Below are positions 8,174 to 16,982 of a DNA stretch of 64,000 bases, one piece after another. Where the stretch lies: NCBI RefSeq assembly GCF_029870955.1, contig NZ_PGFQ01000003.1, positions 1 to 64,000 of the forward strand, read 5' to 3'. The stretch comes from Sulfitobacter faviae (GTDB lineage: Bacteria; Pseudomonadota; Alphaproteobacteria; Rhodobacterales; Rhodobacteraceae). Each line of letters begins with the position of its first letter. Position 1 is the stretch's first letter. The notes below the pieces were generated by a model, which was not told the DNA's origin, ran no database searches, and saw only the letters and a program-made list of their open reading frames with translations. The translations under genes and the position numbers were made by a program.

Positions 8174-9872
8174 CCAGGGGGTGTGATCTTGGCTGGACGC
8201 AGAAGTTTATCCAGCGCCTTTTGTTCCTTTGTGCCGAACGGTGCGACCTCGGCGTAGGTTCCCGGGGCCGCGCGTTCTTCGGTGACCTCAAGACCGCCGA
8301 ACGGCATCGGCGGCGCGTCCTGATGGACCCACGCCTCAAAGCTCATGGCGTGCACGAAATGCATGATCGGGGCCTTCTTCAGGTCGCGGCCCTCGGACAT
8401 GGCCTGGGCCACGGCGACAAGCTCAGGCGTTATGGGGTTCTTTGCAGCCGCCAGCAAGGCGGCATTGCGGGCAAAGATCATGGCCCAAAAGTTGCGGCGG
8501 GTCTCCAGATGCTGCCAAAGCTTGCGGGTCATGGCATTTTGAGTCGTTGCACTTTCAATGGCATCTGACGATGCGTCGCTGTCCTCGAACCAGCTGTCCG
8601 AGATCGGGAAGTGATCAGGCCAATGCTCACTCGCCATGATCAGGCTGCCCCGTGCGCGGACGGAGAGAGTGGAGACGGCGCCTTCGGGGTCAGCAATGGC
8701 CGCGATGTCTGCAATATCTGCCGATCGCGGGCGCAGATCGGCAAAACCTGCGGTCTCGACGACATCGAGCAGACCCGCCGCGGGCATTGTCCCATTTGCT
8801 TGCCCGTCCGCAAGCGCCCAAGACAGAGCGGTGAACGCATAATCTGCTGTTGCCTCCAAGGCGCCGGACTCATTTGCAATCTGCGCGATCATCTGTTTTT
8901 GCTCGGTGGCGCTGGTGCACGGAAGCACAAAAGCGTCTTTCACGCCAAACCCCTGTTTGAGCAGCACCACCGCCAAAGCACGTCGGCCACCCGATTGAAT
9001 GGCCATGGAGAGGCTCTGCGCACCGCTGCCATCGACCATCGAGGATACAACGCGGTGGATCTTGGGTTTTGAGCGCGTGTCAATTGCCTGCGTCCCGGTT
9101 TTGAGGGCGGATCGGATGATCTCATCCATACCGCGCAAGGTGTCAGGGTCTTGTAGCCAGCTTCGGATCAAGGTGATGCGCGATAACAAGGTCTGAGACA
9201 GATCACCCGCCTGCTGGCGCAGAGCGAGACCGGTTAGCGCGCCGGAGCTCACCGAGGCGTCTGTCGCAAGTAGCAGCGCTGCGGCGGCATCTCCACATAG
9301 GGACTCTGGTCGGGTAGCGAGTTTGCGAATGAAAGCAAAGCGTGCTTCTGGCGGCAAGGTTGGCAGCATCTCATCCAGCATCGCCAGCATGGCCGAAACC
9401 GAGTCTTCGCCGATGCCATTTAAGCCTTTGAAGATACCGTCGAACATCTCATCGGGGATGTCGGGAATGCCGTTGATGTCGGCAAAGGCATCCGGGTCTT
9501 CGGGGATGACCGCATGGGCCAGCGATGGTGGCGGGTCAGGCCCGCACGCGTCCAGGCGCTGGAGAGAGACAAGGCCGTTTGGGATGTCAGGTCGGCGTCG
9601 AGCAAGGCCACCACATCGCGCATGTCATCCAGTAAGGTGCGCCCTTTGCGCTGCCCGCTCTCATCGGCCATGCGGGCCTCATCCAGTGCGGCGACCAGCA
9701 TCGCCATCTGGCCGTCCGACAATGGGCCACTCGCGGCCTCTTGGATCAGCGCAGCGCAAAGGTCCGGGCGCGCCAGAAGATCCTTGCCAAACTGCCGTAA
9801 AAGCTCTGACTGCTGCAACGGCAACTTTGGCGCTTCCACGGCCCGAACCATCTTTGAAAGAAACGCGTCCAC
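8158..9872 (-). pseudogene. Unrecognised ~571-aa protein, one frameshift
   Basis: Two overlapping frames read as one gene. The first part (GTG at 9872, MDAFLSKMVRAVEAPKLPLQ) is sensible until about residue 105, then becomes R/S/P-rich nonsense. In the other frame the sequence LDACGPDPPPSLAHAVIPED leads directly into MFDGIFKGLNGIG and on to the stop at 8158. Adding one base between about 9530 and 9590 joins them into about 571 residues. I recognise no domain; the protein is helical with many small hydrophobic segments and no obvious catalytic motif. It is translationally linked to the UPF0149 gene downstream. Alternatively the 429-residue second half is an independent gene starting at 9447. 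Confidence 0.55.
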
Positions 9873-10170
9873 CCTGATCCCCCTCGGTTGACATCATTGC
9901 ATTGCAGAAAGTTTGGTTCTGTCCAAGGCAAAACCATATCTTGGCTGATCACTCGCCCGAAATCTGCCCTATCACGTTGCGAATTCGCGCGCGTTCCGCC
10001 TTGAGAGAGGCCCGCTAGGGAGCTGGCAATCGCTTCTCTTTGAGCAATGATTTGACGTCTTCCTGTGCCTTTTGCCAGGCTGGCAGGTGACGCGCGCGGA
10101 TACAGGCGTTCGGGCATTTGGTTGACAGCCATAGCGCTGCCTGTGCGTCGCGGGCGTTACCAAAGCCATC
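9873..10170. other. Gap without a supported gene
   Basis: The minus strand has a 50-codon open stretch (ending VKSLLKEKRLPAP) that looks protein-like but has no start codon and follows an in-frame stop. It may be the tail of a lost gene. Nothing else is recognisable. Confidence 0.3.
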
Positions 10171-10689
10171 TCAACGGCCAGGCGCCACCTTAACGGACTT
10201 CTCGAACCGCTTGTCCGCCGCCGCCGCTTCTTTCAAGAGCGCGTCGAAATTGTCAGGTGGGTTGCCATCTTCCAGCATTCCTTTGAACGTCGCATAGGCA
10301 TCCGTCTTGCTGCCATAGGCGCGCAGGGTCTTGTCGTCGTTCACCCAGGCCACCACGATGACCTTTGCATCGCTGTTGAACCGATAGAACAGCCGATACT
10401 GCTGGAAGAATTTCGCCCGGAACCAGTGTTTGCGGTGATCGCCGAGTGTGCCGCCTTGGCGGAAGGCGGCGGCACCCGGATCTGCCGGTATGGCCTCGGT
10501 GACCAGCTTGAAGATGGCGGCCAGCCGTTTCGTGGAATTTTTCTTGCGCCAGGTCTTGGGATCGCGAGCCTTACGCGCCTCGACCTCCAGGGTCAGCCCT
10601 TCGAGCTGGTCCAGAAAGAGCGGATGCGCATAAATCGACCATCCGTTTACGACAAGTGGCGCTTGGGCGGGCATGCTATCGCCGCTCAT
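10171..10689 (-). CDS. yhaV: YhaV-family toxin (endoribonuclease)
   Basis: The product is 172 residues and fits the YhaV toxin family: NGWSIYAHPLFLDQLEGL at the N-terminus, then FRAKFFQQYRLFYRF and KVIVVAWVNDDKTLRAYG, with the RelE-like core and the C-terminal KTDAYATFKGML segment. YhaV is a ribosome-associated mRNA endonuclease neutralised by PrlF. The ATG overlaps the stop codon of prlF (ATGA), so the two are coupled. It presumably acts in post-segregational killing on this replicon. Confidence 0.9.
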   Translation of the reverse strand: MSGDSMPAQAPLVVNGWSIYAHPLFLDQLEGLTLEVEARKARDPKTWRKKNSTKRLAAIFKLVTEAIPADPGAAAFRQGGTLGDHRKHWFRAKFFQQYRLFYRFNSDAKVIVVAWVNDDKTLRAYGSKTDAYATFKGMLEDGNPPDNFDALLKEAAAADKRFEKSVKVAPGR

Positions 10690-11012
10690 TCATCCTCGAG
10701 CGATAGCGGCGCATCGAGATCGACGTCAACGTCTCCGACCAGTGCTGCAAGACGGTCATGCAAAGCCCCATCGAACGCCCGAATGCGGTCCGGATGCGCC
10801 TTGATATCGGCCTCGACAAAATCGAGAAAGGCTCCGAGCACGGGATCTTCCTCGTCGCTGCGCACGGGCTCGATATAGACCCTGCCACTCGGCTCGGTGC
10901 AGTAACGAATCTGGTCGCCCTTGCCCAGCTTGAGCTGTTTGCGCACACCCGCCGGCACGGTCGTCTGATACCGATCCGTGAGTTTCGAGACATCTTGTGC
11001 GAGGGCTGTCAT
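10686..11012 (-). CDS. prlF: PrlF-family antitoxin
   Basis: A 108-residue protein with an N-terminal AbrB/SpoVT domain (LTDRYQTTVPAGVRKQLKLG, then DQIRYCTEPSGRVYIEPV) and a C-terminal region containing DPVLGAFLDFVEADI, the PrlF signature for the YhaV interaction. It precedes the toxin gene. Upstream lie a good sigma70-like promoter (11066-11094) and a perfect tandem repeat (11025-11054), fitting autorepression by the antitoxin. Confidence 0.9.
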   Translation of the reverse strand: MTALAQDVSKLTDRYQTTVPAGVRKQLKLGKGDQIRYCTEPSGRVYIEPVRSDEEDPVLGAFLDFVEADIKAHPDRIRAFDGALHDRLAALVGDVDVDLDAPLSLEDE

Positions 11013-11024
11013 GGCAGTCTCCTG

Positions 11025-11054
11025 AAGAAAAGGTTCTTTAAGAAAAGGTTCTTT
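11025..11054 (-). repeat. Two perfect 15-bp tandem repeats, putative PrlF operator
   Basis: AAGAAAAGGTTCTTT occurs at 11025-11039 and again at 11040-11054 with no spacer. Each unit is itself an inverted repeat (AAGAA and TTCTT). They lie between the predicted -10 box and the prlF start, where a bound dimer would block transcription. Confidence 0.6.
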
Positions 11055-11065
11055 GCTGCCCGCGA

Positions 11066-11094
11066 TAGGTAATGCATTTGCATTGCCTTGTCAA
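11066..11094 (-). promoter_or_regulatory. prlF-yhaV promoter
   Basis: On the minus strand there is a perfect -35 box TTGACA (11094-11089), a 17-base spacer and a -10 box TACCTA (11071-11066). It points at prlF, 54 bases downstream. Confidence 0.55.
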
Positions 11095-11151
11095 GACAAG
11101 CCGCAGCATCTGCTGTCGCCGGGCAGGTCGATGAACCGTCCGGCGCAGGAC

Positions 11152-12501
11152 CTAATCTCGCCTCGCCAGGAACTCCGCCAGCACTGGACTGGCAGCACCT
11201 TTCGCGGAGCTGAGCAGCTCCGAACCCGCAAGCGTGGCCTTCGAGAGGCGTACGAGCCCGCCGGTTTCCTCGATGCGGTAGCAGCGGCGTTTTTGCCGCC
11301 CGCGTCTGTAGTGCGTCGCGGTGACGATCTGGCAGGTGCTGCCATCGGCGAGCGTCACAGGTGCTGCAAGCTTGATCTTGTCGCCTTCGGCATAGTCCGG
11401 GATCGACGCCCAGTCCCGGCAACGCTGACGCCAGTCCTGGGCGTAGCTGGCCGGGTCTTTCAGGTCGGAGAGGAGCTCGATCAGCCCAAGAGGAGCGCGA
11501 GACTCGTTCGGGCCAGCGCTTTCCTCCATATCCTTGTAGCCCCAGCAGCCATCGTCGTAGGCGGTGAGGAAGACGGCGGCGAAGGTGATCGAGCCGTCAG
11601 GATCGGTGATATAGGTCGCGTCCTCGACAGCGGTGCCGTCGAGATTGGTAACCCTAGCCGCTGCATACCAGGTGGAGGCGACCTTGCAGGCTTTGACCAG
11701 TTCCGTCTTGCGGCTGTCGCCCTCGAAGGTGCACAGCCGAGCAATCTCCGCTTTCTCATCCGCGTAGGTCTGGACGCGGCCGTCGGTGTAGAAGAGCCAT
11801 CCCATCTCAGAGTCCTTTCTCTCATTGGGGAAACTGTTGTTGCCAATGTCCCGAGCGGGCCGCAGGCCCGGCAGGGTATTGGCGATGCTTGTTTGAGAAA
11901 GGGCGCATTGCGCCACCCTCCGGTCATCGAGTTCCATCAGCGCATCGAGCGGCACGCGGTAGGGCTGCATGGCGTCGAAATCCTCGCAATTGCCGCAGTT
12001 CTGTACGATTGCGAAGGTGTCGCAGGCATCCTTGAGAATGACCCGGAAGGTGCCGCCAAGGCCCGAGGGCACTTCGTAGGTCCCGCCGATGAGATAGTCC
12101 GAGGCCCGGCGCACGAAGACGCGGATGCTGTGGCCATCGGTGGCGAGCCGGATCGCACCCCGCCCCCGGTCGATGAGCACCTGCACGTCATCCAGGATAT
12201 CGGTGTAGAACTGGCCGGTCAAATCGCGAAACGCCATGCGGCGCTGCGCCATCCAGTCGGTGTCGCGAAACGGGTTCATGCCGTCGGCGAAGGCGAAGGA
12301 GGGATCGGCCTGCGCGGTGGTAACGATACGGGTGGTCGTGCCATCGATGCCGTTCGAGCGCAGATGCACACCATTGCCGACGATGAGGATCAGGGCGGGC
12401 CTGTCCACGGGCCCGTTCCAGTTGGGCAGGAAGGTCTTGCAGGCGCGCGCATGGGCGATCTGCGCCGCAACAGCGGAGGCAGAGAACTTGAGAATAGCCA
12501 T
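11152..12501 (-). CDS. Two-part plasmid protein ending in a DUF6927 domain
   Basis: One continuous frame of 449 residues starts at the ATG at 12501 (GGAAAG site upstream). Residues about 1-210 (MAILKFSASAVAAQIAHARA and later LTGQFYTDILDDVQVLIDRG) form an unrecognised domain. From residue 233 (MGWLFYTDGRVQTYADEKAE) the sequence is a complete DUF6927 protein, including ARLCTFEGDSRKTE and FLTAYDDGCWGYKDMEES. DUF6927 is usually a separate gene of about 220 residues, and here its methionine at 11805 has its own ribosome-binding site. This could be a real fusion, or two genes joined because the first has lost its stop. Functions unknown. Confidence 0.65.
   Translation of the reverse strand: MAILKFSASAVAAQIAHARACKTFLPNWNGPVDRPALILIVGNGVHLRSNGIDGTTTRIVTTAQADPSFAFADGMNPFRDTDWMAQRRMAFRDLTGQFYTDILDDVQVLIDRGRGAIRLATDGHSIRVFVRRASDYLIGGTYEVPSGLGGTFRVILKDACDTFAIVQNCGNCEDFDAMQPYRVPLDALMELDDRRVAQCALSQTSIANTLPGLRPARDIGNNSFPNERKDSEMGWLFYTDGRVQTYADEKAEIARLCTFEGDSRKTELVKACKVASTWYAAARVTNLDGTAVEDATYITDPDGSITFAAVFLTAYDDGCWGYKDMEESAGPNESRAPLGLIELLSDLKDPASYAQDWRQRCRDWASIPDYAEGDKIKLAAPVTLADGSTCQIVTATHYRRGRQKRRCYRIEETGGLVRLSKATLAGSELLSSAKGAASPVLAEFLARRD
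11806..11822 (-). promoter_or_regulatory. Internal ribosome-binding site for the DUF6927 part
   Basis: GAAAGGACT lies about 6 bases before the internal ATG at 11805, inside the longer frame. This suggests that a separate 217-residue DUF6927 protein can be made. Confidence 0.5.
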
Positions 12502-12574
12502 GGGGATGTCTTTCCGTTGGGTGTGGGAGGGGTCGACCCGCGCGGGGAATGCCTCGCGCGGGTCGCGTGAGGAC

Positions 12575-14555
12575 TCAGGCCGCTTGCGCGACCTCGCTGT
12601 CAGGCTCCGGAGATTCCTCGATGGGCTCCGCCTCATCACAGGCGACACCGGCGGTCTGCATCATCGGCGGGCACCAGGCGGCCACGGCAGCGAGCTGTGC
12701 GTCGGTGAGCGTGGCGAATGGCTCGGCGAAGAGCTTGTCGCAGAAGGCGACGATCTCCTTCTTGCTCGAAGAGGCCAGTGTCACCGCCTCCTGGGCGAGA
12801 CCCAGATCCTCGCCGAGGATCTTCAGGAGCCAAGCCTTCTTGAAGCGGTTGAAGAGCGCCGCATTCGGCGTCCAGTGGGCGCGGATGTCGGGCATGATCT
12901 CGATCTCGAACGCATGCATCAGGCTGTCGCGCTGGCGGTCCCGCGCGAAGCAGGACTGCGTGGTGCTGGCCGTGGCATAGGCCACGAGCTTGGCCTTCTC
13001 GCCGGCCTCCAGCGCGCGAAACGCCGCGAACTGATCGGCGGGCGCGCGGCGTCATCGAGCCAGGAGAGATCAAGTGCATCATGCGCCGCCGCCACCTGCT
13101 CGAGCGAGGTCTCGTCGATCTCGTCCATCTTGGCATGGCTGCGGTATTCCTTGCGGGCATCGATCTTGATCGCCTGCGTGACACTCATGCCGCTGGCCAG
13201 AACGTCACTGACCAGCTTGAAGAGCGTCAGATCCAGCGTGGCCTCCGGATGTAGCGCCATCGCGGCCCCAAGCGCCATGGCTCGCTCGGTCTTGAGGTCC
13301 TCAGCCAGCGAGGCCGGGTAGCTGATCTCGCCCGGGTCAGGGGCCTCTTCCCCGTCTGACTACTCGAGGCGCCGCGCGTGCCCTCCGCTTTGACGGTGTC
13401 CTCCGGGCGTACGAGGCCGATATGGAGCGTCACCTGACCATTCGACCACGAGGCGATTACCCCGGACCGCGCCAGGTCCTCGGCGCTGTAGGCCTCCTGC
13501 AGATCGCGGGCTTCCTCTTCCAAGGCGTCCACGCGCTCGTAAAGCGCGTTGTAGGCACTGTCCTCGAGCCCCTCATCCTCCATCTGTAGCTGCAGTTGCT
13601 CGAGCTCGGCGGTGATCTCATCGATGCGCTTCTGGGCGGTCTCATCAGGCTCGATCGGGCCGGGATAGACCCGGCCGTAGTCGGCCATGGTCGCGTAATC
13701 ATACCGGACCATCGCATCGGCCCAGGCAAAGCCCAGTTTTATGCGGGCCTCTTCGGCAGCGGCACCGAGCTTTTCGAGCAGGATGGTCTCGACCAGCGCC
13801 GCATCCTCGAGCACGGAATGCTCTTCCAGAAGGTCAGCCGCGACTGCGCCGCCACGCGCCTCGTAGTCCGCGCGCACGAAAGCCCCGATATCATCGCTGA
13901 CCTGCACCCCGCGGGATTTGAGCGCCTGTCGAACGGTATAGGCCTGCAGATAGCCGCCGTCCTTCGTGAGCGCCTCGAAGACCTCGCGCTGCGCCTCTTG
14001 GCTCGGATGCTCGGCGAAGGCCTTCATCGTGTCGAGCGTGATCACCTTGCCCCGGGCCGCGGCGCGGATGTCGGGGTGGATCAGGCCATAGCGCAACCGG
14101 CCTTTCACGGCGGCCACCGTGGTGCCGAAGGTCTTGGCGATCGTCTCGGGCGTCTGGCCGTCGACCTCCATCATCCGAGCGAAGGCCTCGAACTCGTCGA
14201 TCGCGTTCATCGGCGCTTGCGTGATATTCTCGGCGAGCGACAGAGCCGTGGTGACGTCGCAATCCTCCGGCACGAGGCGGCAGTCGACCTTGGTTTTCGC
14301 GGTGAACCCCTTCTCGCTTTTGTCCGCGACCAGTTCCTTCAGGGCGGCATGGCGTCGACCACCGGCCAGCACGGCGAACTTGCCGTCGAGCTTCTGGACC
14401 AGGAGCGGCTGCAAGAGGCCCAGCACCGCGATGCTGGCTTTCAGATGCGCGATGTTCTCGGGGTCATAGGTTTCCGGGGAGTTGCTGCGCACATTGGCGG
14501 GATGCGGGACCAGATCGCCGATGGCGACGGAGACGGGTTTGAAGCTTGCGGTCAT
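12575..14555 (-). pseudogene. Accessory ParB-like nuclease-domain protein, two frameshifts
   Basis: The start at 14555 gives a ParB/Srx-type N-terminus (VAIGDLVPHPANVRSN, LLQPLLVQKLDGKFAVLAGG, RRHAALKEL, LSLAENITQAPMNAIDEF), then a KorB-like helix-turn-helix (ETIAKTFGTTVAAVKGRLRY) and a coiled coil near residues 300-350. The frame is lost at about 13350 in a run of four C, regained in another frame (EEAPDPGEISYPASLAEDLK, then MALGAAMALHPEATLDLTLF), lost again at about 13040, and regained to the stop at 12575. Two added bases give 660 residues, a normal size for the long plasmid ParB-like proteins that sit away from repABC. They may process or bind DNA; their role is unproven. Confidence 0.75.
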
Positions 14556-14635
14556 GGGATATCCTTCCAGGTGGATGAGATGCGGCCCGCGCGCTTGCGC
14601 GTGACCAATCCCCGGCTTCAGGGATCACTACGACA

Positions 14636-14648
14636 AAAGGCCCACTTT
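14636..14648 (-). repeat. Leader repeat copy D
   Basis: AAAGTGGGCCTTT on the minus strand, about 81 bases before the ParB-like start, with the flank CCTCAAAGGG. It is diverged by one inserted base relative to copies A-C. Confidence 0.5.
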
Positions 14649-14708
14649 CCCTTTGAGGGGTCAGCGGGCCATCATCGTCTCAGATGTCAGGGGGAGGAGT
14701 CCCCTGCC

Positions 14709-15098
14709 CTACCAGTCGCGCGCCAGCATGATGGTCAGCACGCGCATGGTGGTGGCGGGATTGTCCGGGGTCTCAGCCCCGTAGCGGAAATCCGAATCTG
14801 CCTCATAGAGATCGATTTTCCAGAACACGGTCTCGCCCCGGATCTCGAGAGCGCCGAAATCGTGCCATCCCTCGGGATCATTCTCAGGCTCGAATGTATC
14901 GAACGCACCTGTGGACTTCACCGCCTCGGCCATGAAGCCGTCACCGGCCTCCATAAGCGCGCGGGTGACATGCATCCGGCCCTGGATGGGCTGCGCGGGC
15001 GGCAGCCCAAGGCATGTGAGCTTGCGAAACGCGTCGTTTTGCGCCGCGATCACGGTCGGATCCGGACGGTCTGGCTGGGATTGAACATTCATGGACAT
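14709..15098 (-). CDS. DUF3768 family protein
   Basis: A 129-residue protein starting MSMNVQSQPDRPDPTVIAAQ with an AAGGAGATCC ribosome-binding site. It ends with the family hallmark TMRVLTIMLARDW; the central FETFEP-like word (FDTFEPENDPEGWHDFG) and the FWKIDLYEADSDF stretch also fit DUF3768. The family is common on Rhodobacteraceae and rhizobial plasmids, with no known biochemical function. A leader repeat copy lies about 35 bases upstream. Confidence 0.85.
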   Translation of the reverse strand: MSMNVQSQPDRPDPTVIAAQNDAFRKLTCLGLPPAQPIQGRMHVTRALMEAGDGFMAEAVKSTGAFDTFEPENDPEGWHDFGALEIRGETVFWKIDLYEADSDFRYGAETPDNPATTMRVLTIMLARDW

Positions 15099-15133
15099 GG
15101 GGATCTCCTTCGAGAAGTTGAAACACCCTTCCC

Positions 15134-15145
15134 AAAGCCCGCTTT
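15134..15145 (-). repeat. Leader repeat copy E
   Basis: AAAGCGGGCTTT on the minus strand, 36 bases upstream of the DUF3768 start, preceded by GAAAAGAA. Confidence 0.5.
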
Positions 15146-15185
15146 TTCTTTTCTGCTTGTCGGAAAGACCGAAGCAGAAGGAACC

Positions 15186-15395
15186 CTACCCGAACAGCCC
15201 CTTGGGTCTGTAATTCGGGTTGGGGATGGTTTCGATCCAGCCGCCCTGTTCAATGATGCTCTCAAGTGCTGCCAAGAACGGATAAGCGCCCTCGGCAGCG
15301 CTCCACCAATAGGCACCGCGCTTGAAGGTGATGATCTTGCGGCGGCCGTCTTCGAAGCAGGCCACCCGCAGCGTCTTGGGTTCCTTACGTGACAT
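15186..15395 (-). CDS. Small hypothetical protein, 69 aa
   Basis: Starts MSRKEPKTLRVACFEDGRRK at an ATG preceded by CGGAGAC. It is basic at the N-terminus, with ITFKRGAYWWSAAEGAYPFL in the middle. No domain is recognised, but the size, aromatic content and position between ArdC and DUF3768 are like the small conserved proteins of this plasmid array. The ribosome-binding site and codon use support a real gene. Confidence 0.6.
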   Translation of the reverse strand: MSRKEPKTLRVACFEDGRRKIITFKRGAYWWSAAEGAYPFLAALESIIEQGGWIETIPNPNYRPKGLFG

Positions 15396-15418
15396 GGGTG
15401 TCTCCGTTCTCCGTGCGG

Positions 15419-16357
15419 TCAGGCGGCCTCGGCACTGCGACCTGCCCTGCCCACCTCCGATCTGGCGATCAGATAATCACAGGCGCGCTGCGCGTCCGCG
15501 GCGTGCCGGAAGATCGCGCCCTTGTCCGACCGAAGGACCCGCAACCAGTTGTGCAGGTAGGCGGCATTCATCTCGAGCGTGTGCGCCGTGAAGCCGAGCG
15601 TCTGACCCAGGAACACCGAGGTCAATTCCGCGACGATCTCCTCGCGCGCATAGGACGTGTTGCCAAACTTCGAGAACCCGAAATCACGGTTCAGTCGATG
15701 CGGGGCTTTCGTGGCATGGGCCAGCTCATGCGCCCAGACCCCGTAGAAATTGCGCGGGTCATGGAACCGCGTGATAGACGGCATGTAGACCTTGTCCACG
15801 GGCGGCAGATAATAGGCTTCAGTTCCCGTGAAGACGGTCGTGATGTCAATGGCATCGAAAAACGCCTGCATGTGCGGGATGGGCTCGGACGGAGGATGCT
15901 CGGGTGCGGGCTCCGGGTCGGGGAAGAAACTGTCGGGCAGGCCATCGATCTGGCAGGCATTGAACACGCGGTAGGCTTTCTGGAAGCGGAAGATGCGGGC
16001 TTCCTCGGAGCGATCATCGCCATCGCTGCGGTCGTCCTCGCCGCCCGCGTCTTTCCGGCTTTGGCCGTAATAGACGACGACAGAGGATTTCTCGCCCTTG
16101 CGGACCTTTGCGTCCAACGCATTAGCCTGCGGCAACGTCATCCAGAAGGGCGAGCTGTGGCCCGCCATCACCGTTCGCATGGTGAGCAGGAAGTTGTTCA
16201 CACCCTGGTAGGGTTCTCCGCCCACGCGCAGGGGACGAGAGCTGCCGCCAATGGTCCAGGGCTTGCGCCAGGGCAGGACGCCGCGCTCGATGATGCGGAT
16301 GATTTCGTTCGTGATGACCTCGGAGGCATCGAATTTGGGCGTGCGGGATCGGGCCAT
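15419..16357 (-). CDS. ArdC-family antirestriction protein (zincin metalloprotease)
   Basis: The product is 312 residues from the ATG at 16357. The N-terminal ssDNA-binding ArdC domain (residues about 10-130) has IIERGVLPWRKPW, PYQGVNNFLL and SPFWMTLPQANALDAKVRKG. The C-terminal zincin domain has the metal-binding motif HELAHATKAPHR and later YAREEIVAELTSVFLGQTLG and YLHNWLRVLRSDKGAIF. ArdC proteins bind ssDNA and shield incoming conjugative DNA from restriction enzymes. As one of the leading genes of the block it could act early after plasmid entry. A DDRSDGDDRSEE-type acidic insert lies near the middle. Confidence 0.88.
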   Translation of the reverse strand: MARSRTPKFDASEVITNEIIRIIERGVLPWRKPWTIGGSSRPLRVGGEPYQGVNNFLLTMRTVMAGHSSPFWMTLPQANALDAKVRKGEKSSVVVYYGQSRKDAGGEDDRSDGDDRSEEARIFRFQKAYRVFNACQIDGLPDSFFPDPEPAPEHPPSEPIPHMQAFFDAIDITTVFTGTEAYYLPPVDKVYMPSITRFHDPRNFYGVWAHELAHATKAPHRLNRDFGFSKFGNTSYAREEIVAELTSVFLGQTLGFTAHTLEMNAAYLHNWLRVLRSDKGAIFRHAADAQRACDYLIARSEVGRAGRSAEAA

Positions 16358-16397
16358 GGCTGGCGTCCTTTCGAGTTTAGGTGAGAGGAAATGGTGA

Positions 16398-16868
16398 TCA
16401 GATTGACTTATGGGACCGCGGATCATTGGTGATGCTCGCGCCGAGCTGTTCGACCATGTCGACGTAGGTGATCAGCGATACAGCGCTGCCAAGCCCCCAA
16501 GGTTCATGGTCGGCGGATCCGTCCCGCGTCACCCGCGGCAGGTTCGCGAAGGCAATCACATCGGTGACGGGTCGGATATCGATGAACGGGGTCCCTCGTG
16601 CGACCGCAAGAGTGGCCAAGGGAAAGCGCTCAATCGGCGCGAAGGTCGACACGGTGGTCCAACCAAGATGGATGAATGTCCCGCCCTCTCCGCAGATCAC
16701 GTGCACGTTTGGCAATAACGCCGCCTGCTTCAGATAGCCGAGATCACGCAGGACGGTCTCGCGCTCGAGCCGTTGTGCCTGCCCCGTCTGGCCGGTTCGG
16801 CGTAGTTCCTTGTGTCGCCACCACGAGGCAGCGCTCGCGCGCAACACGCGCAAGACACCTGTTTGCAT
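16398..16868 (-). CDS. Hypothetical protein, 156 aa
   Basis: Starts at the ATG at 16868 (MQTGVLRVLRASAASWWRHK), chosen over an ATG 5 codons upstream because GAAGGGC is suitably placed before it. No domain is recognised. A basic N-terminal helix is followed by a beta-rich part (HVICGEGGTFIHLGWTTVST) and a C-terminal segment. It is the first gene of the 1-17 kb array and has a leader repeat copy 103 bases upstream. Confidence 0.55.
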   Translation of the reverse strand: MQTGVLRVLRASAASWWRHKELRRTGQTGQAQRLERETVLRDLGYLKQAALLPNVHVICGEGGTFIHLGWTTVSTFAPIERFPLATLAVARGTPFIDIRPVTDVIAFANLPRVTRDGSADHEPWGLGSAVSLITYVDMVEQLGASITNDPRSHKSI

Positions 16869-16970
16869 GGGAATGCCCTTCATCAGAAACGGCAGACCGG
16901 AACCCGGCCCGGACCCATCTGAGGGACCCCAAAGGCCCTCATCCGTCAGTCACAAAACCCGAAGAACACT

Positions 16971-16982
16971 TTCTCTTTTCGT
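16971..16982 (-). repeat. Leader repeat copy F (diverged)
   Basis: AAAGTGTTCTTC on the minus strand with the GAAAAGAG flank, upstream of the first gene of the array. It is the weakest match of the six. Confidence 0.35.

Noticed and set aside
11053..12570. Plus-strand open frame of 505 codons
   Set aside because: It mirrors the DUF6927 fusion gene and reads as an antisense shadow with no conserved motifs.
13596..15392. Plus-strand open frame of 598 codons
   Set aside because: It is antisense to the ParB-like, DUF3768 and small-protein genes and spans several of their boundaries.
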